Origin: Firmicutes bacterium UBA5010
GTDB taxonomy: Bacteria > Bacillota > Clostridia > Tissierellales > Sedimentibacteraceae
NCBI GenBank assembly: GCA_002396645.1
Contig: DGYI01000037.1
Location: 1-54,953 of the forward strand
Direction: 5' to 3'
DNA: 54,953 nucleotides
Shown here: positions 34,069-42,805 of the stretch, piece by piece
Numbering within the stretch: position 1 is the stretch's first letter
Layout: each line of letters starts with the position of its first letter
Position numbers and translations under genes: made by a program
Notes under the pieces: model-generated
The model's input: only the letters and a program-made list of their open reading frames with translations
Databases searched by the model: none
Told to the model about the DNA's origin: nothing

Positions 34069-34464
34069 GTGTTAAAAATCTTAAAATCCAAGCAAGGAGA
34101 GGGATATATAGATGTTGCAATTCTTGTGCTTTTCGCCATGCTTGTTATTGCTCTTGCAGTGAGAGTATTTCCAGCTTATATTATAAAACAACAAGTAGAT
34201 ACCTTTGCTACAGAGCTTGTAAGGGAAGCAGAAATTGTAGGAAGTGTAGGATCAGAAACTACAAACAGGGAGCTTTTACTTCGAGAAAAGACAGGTATTA
34301 CACCAGAGGTTAAATGGTCGAAGACAGGAAGAATTCAGTTAAATGAAGAGATAAGTGTTACTGTTACCTTTAAAACAAATATAGGTCTGTTTGGAGGATT
34401 TGGGTCTTTTCCTGTTACCTTAAGAGCTGATGCTGCTGGGAAATCTGAAGTATATTGGAAGTAG
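34069..34464 (+). CDS. TadE-like / DUF4320 pseudopilin
   Basis: 131 residues. The N-terminus reads SKQGEGYIDVAILVLFAMLV, again GEGYID before a single hydrophobic helix, then a periplasmic-side domain of the TadE/DUF4320 type. The shared motif with the two small prepilins suggests the same peptidase cuts all three. Start is GTG 34069 with AGGAGGTG (34056-34063) upstream; the overlapping ATG at 34067 stops after two codons. Minor pilin role inferred. Confidence 0.78.
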   Translation: MLKILKSKQGEGYIDVAILVLFAMLVIALAVRVFPAYIIKQQVDTFATELVREAEIVGSVGSETTNRELLLREKTGITPEVKWSKTGRIQLNEEISVTVTFKTNIGLFGGFGSFPVTLRADAAGKSEVYWK

Positions 34465-34472
34465 GTGAAATC

Positions 34473-35018
34473 TTGTATAAAATAAAAAGAATATTAACCG
34501 ATAAAAAAGGTAGTTCTTTTCCGTTGATTGTTGCAGTCACTTTGTGCCTTGTAATGATTTTTACAGGAGTATCAGAATATTTTAGGCTGATGATCATAGC
34601 ACAAGGTGTGCGTGATGCTGTTCAAGATGCAGTAATTTCTACTGTAAATGACAATTATGATGATGTATATCATGGAGTTCGTGAAGGGTATTCAGGAGGA
34701 TACCAGCCTATGGCAGATGACTTTGAAGAATCTCTTGATTATGGAGCGATTTATGATAGACTAGATACAATTCTTGGATTAAGTAGGAAAAGTGGATATC
34801 ATGTTAAGACTACATCAGAAGGAAAAATAGAGTTTAAAATATGGAATCTAGAAGTAGATATAAGGAATGCTCCATTAGCTTTAGGGGATAGATCAGATTC
34901 AAGATTTGAGGCGGATAGCAGCATAATGCTTGAAGTACCAGTATCCTTTGGAGGCAGACTTCTTCCAAGTATGAAGATAAAAATAAAAACAAGTGCTGGT
35001 TATACACCTAAGTTTTAA
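34473..35018 (+). CDS. TadE/TadF-like minor pseudopilin
   Basis: 181 residues. A basic leader ends in DKKGSSFPLIVAVTLCLVMI, a G followed by a hydrophobic helix like prepilins, then an extracytoplasmic domain. Start is probably TTG 34473, with TAGGTGA about 5 bases upstream; the earlier in-frame TTG at 34455 lacks a site. It overlaps nothing and follows the DUF4320 gene by 8 bases. Expected to be a minor pilin at the tip or base. Confidence 0.65.
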   Translation: MYKIKRILTDKKGSSFPLIVAVTLCLVMIFTGVSEYFRLMIIAQGVRDAVQDAVISTVNDNYDDVYHGVREGYSGGYQPMADDFEESLDYGAIYDRLDTILGLSRKSGYHVKTTSEGKIEFKIWNLEVDIRNAPLALGDRSDSRFEADSSIMLEVPVSFGGRLLPSMKIKIKTSAGYTPKF

Positions 35019-35114
35019 AGGATTTGAAGAATTTAATAGACTTTCAGGAAATCTTGTGGTAGTTTGTAGCTTGAAAGAAACAGATAATTAAGATTAACAA
35101 GGAGGCAGAAACCT

Positions 35115-35681
35115 ATGAACAATATAAATGATAAGACCAAAAGAAGACTAATTGTGGCGAGTGGTTTAATAATCAGTGTAATACTTATAGTTCTAATAAG
35201 TGCTCAGTTTAAGAAAGAACCCATAGAGGATGCAGTACTGCCAAATCAAAGCGTAGAAACGAATGAAATAATAGTAGAAAACCCTGTAATTACAGAAAAA
35301 GAAGATGAAATTATAGTACCAGAAATTGATTTTCCAGATACGGAAACGATAGATAATGGTGCGATAGATACAGGCACTGAGCAAACTATTCAAGGAGATG
35401 TAGAAAAACCCAAAGAGCCTACAGAAGAACAGCTTACAGATCCATCACAGAAACCAAATGGTGAGAAAGTGGAAACACCACCTGAACCTGTAGAGCATGA
35501 TAAGGTGGAGAAACCAGCAGAAACACCAAAAAATAATGATGTACCACAAGGTGGGGATACCAATAATAAAGGGCAAACTTACTTGCCTGGATTCGGATGG
35601 ATAGAGAATAGTGGAGAAAATCAAGGGACTGCAGTAGATGGGGAAGGAGATATTAATAAGCAAATAGGAAACATGGATTAA
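35115..35681 (+). CDS. Membrane-anchored Pro/Glu-rich protein (DUF6550-like)
   Basis: 188 residues. One membrane helix (about 11-29) with the long outer part rich in E, P, T, N, D and probably disordered; ends with the compact GQTYLPGFGWIENSGENQG motif. Similar proteins recur in clostridial conjugative elements; the DUF6550 label is from memory. ACAAGGAGGCAGAAACCT precedes the ATG. It could span the cell wall next to the pilus or pore. Confidence 0.6.
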   Translation: MNNINDKTKRRLIVASGLIISVILIVLISAQFKKEPIEDAVLPNQSVETNEIIVENPVITEKEDEIIVPEIDFPDTETIDNGAIDTGTEQTIQGDVEKPKEPTEEQLTDPSQKPNGEKVETPPEPVEHDKVEKPAETPKNNDVPQGGDTNNKGQTYLPGFGWIENSGENQGTAVDGEGDINKQIGNMD

Positions 35682-35700
35682 ATATATATAGCAATGATGA

Positions 35701-35726
35701 ACACTGCAGAGATGTAGTGTTTTTTC
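35701..35726 (+). terminator. Leader terminator hairpin before the 35746 gene
   Basis: ACACTGCA (35701-35708) pairs with TGTAGTGT (35713-35720, one G-T), 4-base loop, then six T. It is followed by TTGCGGAAAGGAG, and the ATG comes 20 bases after the hairpin. Confidence 0.8.
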
Positions 35727-35745
35727 TTTGCGGAAAGGAGAATAG

Positions 35746-37437
35746 ATGAAGCGGATATTTAAAATATTGATGTTATTTATAATGATATTTAGTTTAATGA
35801 TGCCCATTACTGTATTTGCCGTTGGAGATGGAAATATTGACTCGGGTGGAGGAGGAATGGGAGATGGAACGAGCACTGATAAGTGGTCTCCTGGTTATGA
35901 TGGTGTGCGTGTAACTGTGGTTCGTGCCAGTGATTATGCTGTAGTAACTACCCCTATTGACTTTACAAATAAGCAACCACCATCGACTATGTTTCATTTT
36001 GGTAAAGTATCTAAAATTCAATATAAGGGTGGAAAAAATCTGTCACCTATTCAAGGAGCATATTCTTATGTAAATCCTGCACAAGAGATGCCAAGAATAG
36101 TGAGTACGAATGGTAGTAGCAACATAGAAGCAATAAAGAAATACTTTTGCTCTGAATATACAATTAAAAGAGTTGCTGAAATTACAGGCATGAATTATGA
36201 CATTTTAATTGGTGGGGATTACAAATTACTTTTAGAACCAATGGCATATTACACATTTCAAGGAGTTATGATAGCTACCACTGCAACAGAGGCCGCTATG
36301 TATGATGAGCAGTTAAGTGGATTGCTTAGAAATAAGATGGTATCTTTATCCCATAAAAACTTGCCTCTTGCAATGTTTCTAGAGGTAGGAGATTTGGGAT
36401 ATCCAGCATGGGGTGGAAGCACTACAAAACCAGCATCCAATGCAGATATAAAATCCTCTCTAGGACTTGGTATCGTGCGTTTTACAGAACAACCGGAACC
36501 GCCAATTATAGGTGCATATGATTATGAATATAGAGTAAATACAGAGGTAATCACTTCCGTTATGATTAGTGGAGGACAATCTGATCCTGATAATCCGGCT
36601 CGTGTGAGCTTTATTATTGATGGAAGAACCCATAATGTTGGGAATGTATATTACCCAAGTGGCGACTCTCAGCTTGCATGGGTGAAATGGACAACTCCTG
36701 ATACGGAACAAGATATGGTAATAGATGTAACAGTGAATGGACCGGGTAGCACTACGAAATCAATTATAAACGTTAAGATTGTTGATTTAGATAAGAATCC
36801 ACCACCAAATCCTGTAGCAGATGATAGAAATGACTCTTTTTCTTATGTAGCTGTTCCAAATAGAGAAGAGAAGATAGTGGCAAATTGGAGTATATGGAGT
36901 CCTTGGTGGCAGGCATATTGGGTGTGGCATAGTACAGGAGAGGACTCAGGTTATTGGTGTGACCATGGTTGGTGGGAATTTGACCTAGACCAATATACAG
37001 CAAGACTTTCTAGTGATATGAGTATTAAAAACGATGATAAAAACCCTACTGCAAGTGGATGTACTTTTAAAAGTGGATATGGAATCAATCAAACAGTGAC
37101 TGCAAATGTGAGCAGTAATCAAAGTTCGGCAATTACTTATGCTCAAAATGCTGTTTCCTATTTTCCTGAGTTTCGATATGAAACCTATTGGAGATTATTA
37201 GAACGTGTTTCAGGTGGTTCAAATGCTAGATTTGAGTTTAAGAAGAACAATTATTCCACTTATAAAAATCGTACACATTTTACTCCAATATGGATGCCAG
37301 ACGGTGCTTATATAGTAAATACATGGCTTATAGATGCATGGACTCCTGATGGAATGCTATCAATGAGCCTTACAGACACATTAACAATAAAGGGAAACTT
37401 GTGGCAAGACTGGCACATCGCACCTTTAAATCCTTAA
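35746..37437 (+). CDS. Exported Trp-rich element protein of unknown function
   Basis: 563 residues with a signal peptide (about 1-25, ending VFAVG) and a Gly-rich start. Mid part has an immunoglobulin-like stretch (TEVITSVMISGGQSDPDNPA). From about 375 it is rich in Trp/Tyr: WSIWSPWWQAYWVWHSTGE, then CDHGWWEFD, and ends NTWLIDAWTPDGMLSMSLTD. No family recognised. Probably a secreted or surface part of the pilus/transfer apparatus. AAAGGAG lies 7 bases before the ATG; a terminator-like hairpin stands just upstream. Confidence 0.7.
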   Translation: MKRIFKILMLFIMIFSLMMPITVFAVGDGNIDSGGGGMGDGTSTDKWSPGYDGVRVTVVRASDYAVVTTPIDFTNKQPPSTMFHFGKVSKIQYKGGKNLSPIQGAYSYVNPAQEMPRIVSTNGSSNIEAIKKYFCSEYTIKRVAEITGMNYDILIGGDYKLLLEPMAYYTFQGVMIATTATEAAMYDEQLSGLLRNKMVSLSHKNLPLAMFLEVGDLGYPAWGGSTTKPASNADIKSSLGLGIVRFTEQPEPPIIGAYDYEYRVNTEVITSVMISGGQSDPDNPARVSFIIDGRTHNVGNVYYPSGDSQLAWVKWTTPDTEQDMVIDVTVNGPGSTTKSIINVKIVDLDKNPPPNPVADDRNDSFSYVAVPNREEKIVANWSIWSPWWQAYWVWHSTGEDSGYWCDHGWWEFDLDQYTARLSSDMSIKNDDKNPTASGCTFKSGYGINQTVTANVSSNQSSAITYAQNAVSYFPEFRYETYWRLLERVSGGSNARFEFKKNNYSTYKNRTHFTPIWMPDGAYIVNTWLIDAWTPDGMLSMSLTDTLTIKGNLWQDWHIAPLNP

Positions 37438-37465
37438 ATAATACAGAAAAAGAAAGGTGGATCTT

Positions 37466-37807
37466 ATGAAAATAAATAAGAAAATAGCATTAATAATATG
37501 TTTAGTGCTGATAGGCATTTTGATGTTTAGCACTACAGCATTAGCCTCAGGTACAGGAGATGTTGCAGGGGCAATTGAAGATACTTGGAGTGATGCATCA
37601 GAACAGATAAAAACGGTTGTAAATAAGGTTGTATTCCCTGCAATTGACCTTGTTTTAGCAGTATTCTTCTTTGCAAAACTTGGAACTGCTTATTTTGACT
37701 ATAGAAAGCATGGGCAGTTCGAGTGGGCGGCGCCTGCAATCCTGTTTGCATGTTTAGTGTTTACCCTAACTGCACCAGCATATATTTGGACAATTCTCGG
37801 AATGTGA
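37466..37807 (+). CDS. VirB2-like / DUF3852 membrane protein
   Basis: 113 residues. Signal-like N-terminus (MKINKKIALIICLVLIGIL, ending ALASG), then two hydrophobic segments: VVFPAIDLVLAVFFFAKLG and ILFACLVFTLTAPAYIW. This size and layout fits the VirB2/TrbC-type pilin-like proteins and DUF3852 of clostridial elements. ATG 37466 follows AAAGGTGG. It is the last conjugation gene before the foreign cassette; its partner (VirB6-like) is now 8 kb away. Confidence 0.7.
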   Translation: MKINKKIALIICLVLIGILMFSTTALASGTGDVAGAIEDTWSDASEQIKTVVNKVVFPAIDLVLAVFFFAKLGTAYFDYRKHGQFEWAAPAILFACLVFTLTAPAYIWTILGM

Positions 37808-37824
37808 TGGTGAAATAGAAGATG

Positions 37825-37854
37825 GGCAATCTCATCCTAATTGGTGAGATTGCC
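37825..37854 (+). terminator. Leader hairpin cut off from its T-run
   Basis: GGCAATCTCA (37825-37834) pairs with TGAGATTGCC (37845-37854), perfect 10 bp. It is followed by TATACTTTC instead of a T-run, so the cassette may have been inserted right behind it. Confidence 0.6.
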
Positions 37855-37971
37855 TATACTTTCAGCCTATTGCAGGTTATATGCAATATAACATTATCAA
37901 CTTGTCTGCATCTAAGAAAAAATGCAGGCGCTGCAATTTATTATTTCCAGTTTCTTGTGATAGCTGCAAAG

Positions 37972-38340
37972 TTAAAACAGAAATGCTCTTATAATCAGCC
38001 ATAAAACAAGAAGCCAGATGGCCACAATCAGGAGAGCATAGTACCACTTTTTCGGCTTCCCGCTTGCCCATTGGCCCGTTGCTTCTTCCCGATAATGTTC
38101 AAATAGCTCTTGCGGGATAAAACGAATGGTAAGCGCGATCAGAAAGGGAAGCAAAATGACATCGTCAAGATACCCCAGCACGGGAATAAAATCCGGTATC
38201 AGATCAACCGGTGATAAGGCATAGGCGACGGTTACACCAGCCAACACTTTTGCAATGGCAGGAGTGTTTTTGTCCTTCATACACAGAAATACCGCTGGGA
38301 TATCGGTTTTCAACTGTCGTGCTCTTTTTTTCAAATCCAT
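37972..38340 (-). CDS. YkvA-like DUF1232 membrane protein
   Basis: 122 residues. The DUF1232 core is seen as VAYALSPVDLIPDFIPVLGYLDD (around 39-61), followed by a helix ILLPFLIALTIRF and a C-terminal membrane helix. Function unknown. GAGAGGATAA precedes the ATG on the - strand. It follows the ABC exporter gene by 43 bases and is probably in the same transcript. Confidence 0.85.
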   Translation of the reverse strand: MDLKKRARQLKTDIPAVFLCMKDKNTPAIAKVLAGVTVAYALSPVDLIPDFIPVLGYLDDVILLPFLIALTIRFIPQELFEHYREEATGQWASGKPKKWYYALLIVAIWLLVLWLIIRAFLF

Positions 38341-38383
38341 AGTTATTATCCTCTCAGGATGAATCTCAGGGCTTCACATTTTG

Positions 38384-40036
38384 TTATTCACCAATTTGAA
38401 TCAAGCGAGAACTGTGCGTGCTCTCATTCAGACGATGGGAGATAGACAATACGGTCCGCCCCTTACACGCCCGTTCCAGGCCCTGCAGCACCCGCAACTC
38501 AGTTTCACTGTCCAGATTTGCAGTGATTTCGTCCAGCAGTAAAATTTTAGGCTGTGACGCAACCGCCCTTGCAATGGAGAGAAGCTGAAACTGACCTTGA
38601 GAGAAGGTGAGCTTTTCCACCGGCGTGTTGTACCTCTGGTCCAGTTCCATAATATTTTCATGCAGGCCTACCAGTTTTGCAGCTTCTTCAATCTGTTTCT
38701 GACCGATGGAATCATCAAACAGAGAAATTTGCTCCGCCACAGTTCCGGCAACTGAATGAAAGGTCTGCTCCACATAACCGAACAGCTTTCTTTTTCGTTT
38801 ATCTGAAATTTGGGCGGCATCAATGTCATTGATCAATATTTGCCCTTTTTGCGGAGCATACAAGCCAAGAATCAACTTGAACAGCGTGCTTTTTCCGGCA
38901 CCGGTTCTGCCTATAAATGTGACTGCTTCGCCCTGCTGCACAGAAAAACTCATATCCTGTAAGACTACGGTTTTATCGTCATATCCAAATTCCACATTGT
39001 CAAAGCTAATAGCTGATTCCCCGTTTGCGTCGGAAAACGCCCTGTTTGAGGTGCCCTCCGGTACGGTGCGCTCTCTTTCAGACAGGAATTCGTTGATTCG
39101 CTTTACGCCTGCCACAGCAGACTGAATGTTCTGGATCTCCATGCCGATGCTTTCAAGCGGCTCAAACACCTTGCCCACATAGGCGATGATGGCAACTGCC
39201 GTACCCACGGTAATTCCAAAAAACTGTTGCATTCCACCGCCCAAAGCGGCGAACACCATCATCACTGCAATCACGCAGGAGCTGACAAAAATGACGATGG
39301 GAGAATAAATGGAATCATACAGATTGGACTTATCGAGGGCACGGTAGCTTTCCTCAATATAGGAATCATACTTTTCTTCCATGTACTTTTGCCGAAACAG
39401 GGTATGAATCGTGCGGATGTTATGAATGGTTTCAGGCACATGATTGTTTACCTTGCTGACGGCGACACGGTTTGCAAGCTGCGCCTTGAGCATTCGCTTT
39501 TGAAACAGACGCGTCATGGCGAACAGCGCCGGAGTCACCAAAAGCATCAGGATTCCAAGCCCGGTGCTTTTATAAAAGATGACCATAAGAATGCTCAGTA
39601 CCTTAAACGCATCGGCAACCATCCCGATAATGCCGTTTGTAAAGAGAGAATCCACCACATCCACATCATTGACAAAGCGAGAGGTGATTTTGGCGGGGGC
39701 ATGCTGTGTAAAATAAGCCGCCGGCAGTCGTTTCAGTTTGGCGCAAAGCTCGCTGCGCAGACTATGGGTCATCTTTTGCCCGAACACCGTAATCATCACG
39801 CTCTGACCTGACTCCAGCAAATCAGAAAGTGCCAGCAGCCCAAAGTAACCAAGGGGCAGCACAAGAGAAACGGCCTGCCGTCCGGTCAGCCGGTTTACCA
39901 TCTGCTCCAGAACAAGGGGAGGAAACAGCGCGGCTGCCACACAGGCGGCGATCAGAATACCGGTGAGAAGGGTCATCCCACTGTTTTGACGGACGGTCTT
40001 CCGAAAAACGACGCCAAGTCCGTTCTTATTCTTCAT
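38384..40036 (-). CDS. ABC exporter half, canonical Walker B, degenerate signature
   Basis: 550 residues: six membrane helices (about 1-310) then a nucleotide-binding domain with Walker A GRTGAGKSTLFKL, signature FSQGQ (degenerate LSGGQ) and Walker B ILLLDEITANLD with the catalytic Glu. The partner at 40026-41792 has the opposite pattern, so together they make one consensus and one degenerate ATP site, as in heterodimeric exporters such as BmrCD. ATG 40036 follows GGGAGGTG and overlaps the partner's end by 11 bases. Substrate unknown; drug or peptide export is typical for MarR-linked pairs. Confidence 0.93.
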   Translation of the reverse strand: MKNKNGLGVVFRKTVRQNSGMTLLTGILIAACVAAALFPPLVLEQMVNRLTGRQAVSLVLPLGYFGLLALSDLLESGQSVMITVFGQKMTHSLRSELCAKLKRLPAAYFTQHAPAKITSRFVNDVDVVDSLFTNGIIGMVADAFKVLSILMVIFYKSTGLGILMLLVTPALFAMTRLFQKRMLKAQLANRVAVSKVNNHVPETIHNIRTIHTLFRQKYMEEKYDSYIEESYRALDKSNLYDSIYSPIVIFVSSCVIAVMMVFAALGGGMQQFFGITVGTAVAIIAYVGKVFEPLESIGMEIQNIQSAVAGVKRINEFLSERERTVPEGTSNRAFSDANGESAISFDNVEFGYDDKTVVLQDMSFSVQQGEAVTFIGRTGAGKSTLFKLILGLYAPQKGQILINDIDAAQISDKRKRKLFGYVEQTFHSVAGTVAEQISLFDDSIGQKQIEEAAKLVGLHENIMELDQRYNTPVEKLTFSQGQFQLLSIARAVASQPKILLLDEITANLDSETELRVLQGLERACKGRTVLSISHRLNESTHSSRLIQIGE

Positions 40037-41792
40037 GGCCTGCACCTCCCATTGCCTGCGCCTGATAGAGTGTCTCATAGGTGCTGTTTCCCCGCATCAG
40101 CGCAGAATGGGTGGAAAGTACGCTCGTGCCATGCTCCAGAAAGAGTACATGATCCAACTGTGGAAACAGCTGTAAACGGTGGGAAATTAAAATAACGATG
40201 CGGTCTGCAGCCAGCAGACGCAGATTTGCAAAAATCTCCCGTTCGGTTTTTTGGTCCACTGCGGAAAAGGGGTCATCCAAAATCAAAATCTGCCGTGCAT
40301 GATAGCAGGTGCGAGCCAGCGCAAGACGTGCCTGCTGACCGCCCGACAGACGGATTCCACCGCTGCCGACGGAGGTAGCCGCTCCCTGCGGCATTTTACA
40401 AATTTCATCTGCCAGACACACCGTTTTCAGGCAGCGGGCTATTTCGCCTTTTTCACCCAGACGAATATTTTCTTCAATGCTCTCTGTCATCAGCTCCGGT
40501 TCATGCCCCAGATAGGACAGCAGCCGGCTGCGCTCGTATAAACTCAGCGTGCGCAGTTCTCGCTCATCTACCTCAATGCTACCCTCGTAGGGCAGTTCCC
40601 CCAACAGCGCCTTGCCCAGCATGGATTTTCCGCTGGCAACTGCTCCCGTCACGCCGATGATTTGTCCCGGCTGTGCGGAAAAAGAAATCCCGTGCAGCAC
40701 CTGCTGCCCGTTTTCCCAGCGCAGAGACAAATCCCGCACTTTAATCGATGCCCCGGCAGAAAAATCCATATCGGACAGAGTAGACTGCTCCACATACTCT
40801 TTCATAAGCGGTTTGATTCTCGCCCAGGAAACCTGTGCCTTTTGAACAGAATTAAACAGCTTCGCAGTCTTGGATGACTTGAGCGCCATTTTGGCAAAGC
40901 AGGACAGGAATGTGGTGAAAGCGGCGATATTCCAGTTGCTCCAGCCAGTACCGGTAACATTTTTACCGCCCAGATACAAGACAAATATCACACCGCACAT
41001 GGAAATGATGTGGTAGAGCGGCTGCATGGTGTTCTCCCAAAAATTTGCTGCCACTGCGCACTTTTCATAGTCTCTCAGGTACCCCTCATAAGCTAGGTCC
41101 CTGTTTTTATCACAGCTGTAAATGCGATAGGTAACCGCATTGGAGACTCTGTCCATGGTGGCACCGTTCAGCCGTTCGGCGCTTTTTTTGTATGTCCCGT
41201 TGTACTGCGTTACCCGGTGTTTCAAACGTCCTGCGATGAAATAAGCGACAGGGGTAAAGGCACAGGAAATCAGCGTCAGACGCCAGTCGTAATAAAACAG
41301 CATGGCAAGGTACGCAATCAGCACCACGCCGGTATCAAACACCTCTGTGGTGAACTTTCGCATGCCCTCCGCGCAGGCATCCACATCCGATACCGCTTTG
41401 GTCATCACCGTTCCAATGCTTTCTCGCTCCAGTTCATCCCGGCTCATGTTCACGAGGCTGTTGTAGAGCATATGACGCATGTTGCGGCTGGTATTATTTG
41501 CAAAACGGCGCACATAGAAGCGCTTCACGCAGCGCATGACCTGCACGGCTAAAATGACAATCAGATAGACCACCGCCAGTGACAGCATGGCGGAAAAGGA
41601 TTCACGACCACCCATAATGTCGAACAGGCACTGTGCCAAACGGCCTTCAAAATATGGCCCCGCAATCATTCCAACATTGTAAAGGATGCCTGAAATCGTA
41701 ACCAGCGTGAGCGACCAACGTTCCATCTTGAAGTAGGACAGAATATGGTCAGGCTGAGAAACCTGTTTGATATTTTGATTTGTGCTGCTCAT
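40026..41792 (-). CDS. ABC exporter half, consensus signature, degenerate Walker B
   Basis: 588 residues: membrane domain (about 1-330), then Walker A GVTGAVASGKSMLGK (unusual GAVASGKS), signature LSGGQQARLALAR, and Walker B ILILDDPFSAVD with Asp in place of the catalytic Glu. It should pair with the 38384-40036 protein. Its ATG overlaps the MarR gene stop by 4 bases, so the three genes are translationally coupled. Confidence 0.93.
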   Translation of the reverse strand: MSSTNQNIKQVSQPDHILSYFKMERWSLTLVTISGILYNVGMIAGPYFEGRLAQCLFDIMGGRESFSAMLSLAVVYLIVILAVQVMRCVKRFYVRRFANNTSRNMRHMLYNSLVNMSRDELERESIGTVMTKAVSDVDACAEGMRKFTTEVFDTGVVLIAYLAMLFYYDWRLTLISCAFTPVAYFIAGRLKHRVTQYNGTYKKSAERLNGATMDRVSNAVTYRIYSCDKNRDLAYEGYLRDYEKCAVAANFWENTMQPLYHIISMCGVIFVLYLGGKNVTGTGWSNWNIAAFTTFLSCFAKMALKSSKTAKLFNSVQKAQVSWARIKPLMKEYVEQSTLSDMDFSAGASIKVRDLSLRWENGQQVLHGISFSAQPGQIIGVTGAVASGKSMLGKALLGELPYEGSIEVDERELRTLSLYERSRLLSYLGHEPELMTESIEENIRLGEKGEIARCLKTVCLADEICKMPQGAATSVGSGGIRLSGGQQARLALARTCYHARQILILDDPFSAVDQKTEREIFANLRLLAADRIVILISHRLQLFPQLDHVLFLEHGTSVLSTHSALMRGNSTYETLYQAQAMGGAGHEE

Positions 41793-42262
41793 TTTCCTCC
41801 GCTCCCTTCTAAAAAGCGGTGAATGAGGTTTGGAAAGTCTGCCTTGCTCTCTGCCTTGGAGCGCGTGTAAAGGATGTTCAGCAGCCGACAGAACTCAGCA
41901 TTTTCCTCAGGAGACAATGTTTCCTGCAAATATTCATAATAAAGAGCTTCAACGGAAGCCTTGGAGTTTTTTAATTGGTCAGCCTTTTCAGTGGCATAGA
42001 GCAGCTGGCTGCGGCCATCGGCAGGGTTTGCCTTTCTGATAAGATACCCCTTTGCCTCCAGATTGGCCGCACGGCGGGCAGCGGCCCCTTTATCCAATGC
42101 GAGAATCTCCCGAATGGCAGCCTGTGTGATGCCGGGATTTTTGCGAACCACATGGATGAAATCATATTCCGCAGTTCCAATACCGTCCAGCTTCAGCATA
42201 CGGGCAGTAAACTTATTGACTTCACGGGCAATCTTTGTGATTTGCCGTTTAGTGGCATCCAT
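41789..42262 (-). CDS. MarR-family repressor of the ABC exporter
   Basis: 157 residues from ATG 42262 (MDATKRQITKIAREV). The winged helix is seen in NPGITQAAIREILALDKGAA and RRAANLEAKGYLIRKANPAD (wing). Start chosen for GGAGGTG just upstream; a longer in-frame ATG lies at 42298 inside the operator. MarR proteins bind palindromes and release them on ligand binding. A perfect 16-bp palindrome overlaps its -10 box, so it likely represses itself and the exporter. Confidence 0.9.
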   Translation of the reverse strand: MDATKRQITKIAREVNKFTARMLKLDGIGTAEYDFIHVVRKNPGITQAAIREILALDKGAAARRAANLEAKGYLIRKANPADGRSQLLYATEKADQLKNSKASVEALYYEYLQETLSPEENAEFCRLLNILYTRSKAESKADFPNLIHRFLEGSGGK

Positions 42263-42281
42263 AATAGCACCTCCAGCATAA

Positions 42282-42336
42282 AAAAGATGTAGTATCAACT
42301 AAACTGTATGATACTACATCTTTTATTTTCTGTCAA
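42282..42336 (-). promoter_or_regulatory. Promoter and perfect operator of the MarR-ABC operon
   Basis: On the - strand TTGACA (42336-42331), 17-base spacer, TATCAT (42313-42308). The 16-base arms 42282-42297 and 42309-42324 (AAAAGATGTAGTATCA and its complement) are perfect inverted repeats with an 11-base centre and cover the -10 and start region, as expected for autorepression. Confidence 0.9.
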
Positions 42337-42383
42337 TGAAAATGGATATTAAAGGATCTAAGGTGAGGTTTGAAGAGAAAACA

Positions 42384-42478
42384 TGTTCACCATATGAACA
42401 GAGGAAAAAGGAGAAAAATGATATGATAACTAAAATTCGCTCACCTGCCTTTGACAAGGATACTCTGGACTATATTGT
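42384..42478 (+). pseudogene. Leader and 5' end of a broken + strand gene
   Basis: TGTTCA (42384-42389) and TGAACA (42395-42400) form a palindrome like ArsR/SmtB operators. AAAAAGGAG then precedes ATG 42423, which begins MITKIRSPAFDKDTLDYI. The similarity to the copy at 45676-45724 ends near 42478, where the frame runs into antisense methyltransferase sequence. This looks like the remains of a gene cut by recombination. Confidence 0.4.
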
Positions 42479-42801
42479 TCTAAATCATCCACACTGCACA
42501 AGGAAAAGGTTGAAACCACAGTATCAAATGTGTTGTCGTCAAAATGAAGTGCAGCGGCACTTTCCGAAAATAACGCAACCTCGATGGCACTATCCTTCAG
42601 CTTTCTAGGATAAGCCTCCACAGTAGCAATGTGTGTAATATTAGTAGGATAAAGGGGAAGGTTGGTGCCTTCCCCAATTCCTATTTCAAGAATGTTGCCG
42701 TATGCGTGTTTCAGCAGTGCGGTACGCTTTTTCAAAATGGAATTTTTTCCAATATTCCATCGCATCAGCGTTGGAAAAGCAATATCTTGATACCAGCCCA
42801 T
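42430..42801 (-). pseudogene. Truncated SAM-dependent methyltransferase
   Basis: The N-terminal 106 residues or so are a class I methyltransferase: NILEIGIGEGTNLPLYP (SAM motif I) and FDTVVSTFSLCSVDDLEQ. Normal members continue for about another 100 residues, but after DDLEQ the frame enters the 42430-42478 fragment and ends in unrelated residues. It starts 4 bases after the P-ATPase stop with AAGGTAAG upstream, so it was once the second gene of that operon. Confidence 0.75.
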
Positions 42802-42805
42802 AGGC

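Noticed and set aside
34017..34313. 98-residue + strand ORF overlapping the DUF4320 gene
   Set aside because: Other frame of tadC and the DUF4320-like gene; Cys/Arg/Ser-rich, no Shine-Dalgarno.
42336..42608. 90-residue + strand ORF
   Set aside because: Only the first part after 42423 resembles a gene start; the rest is antisense of the truncated methyltransferase.
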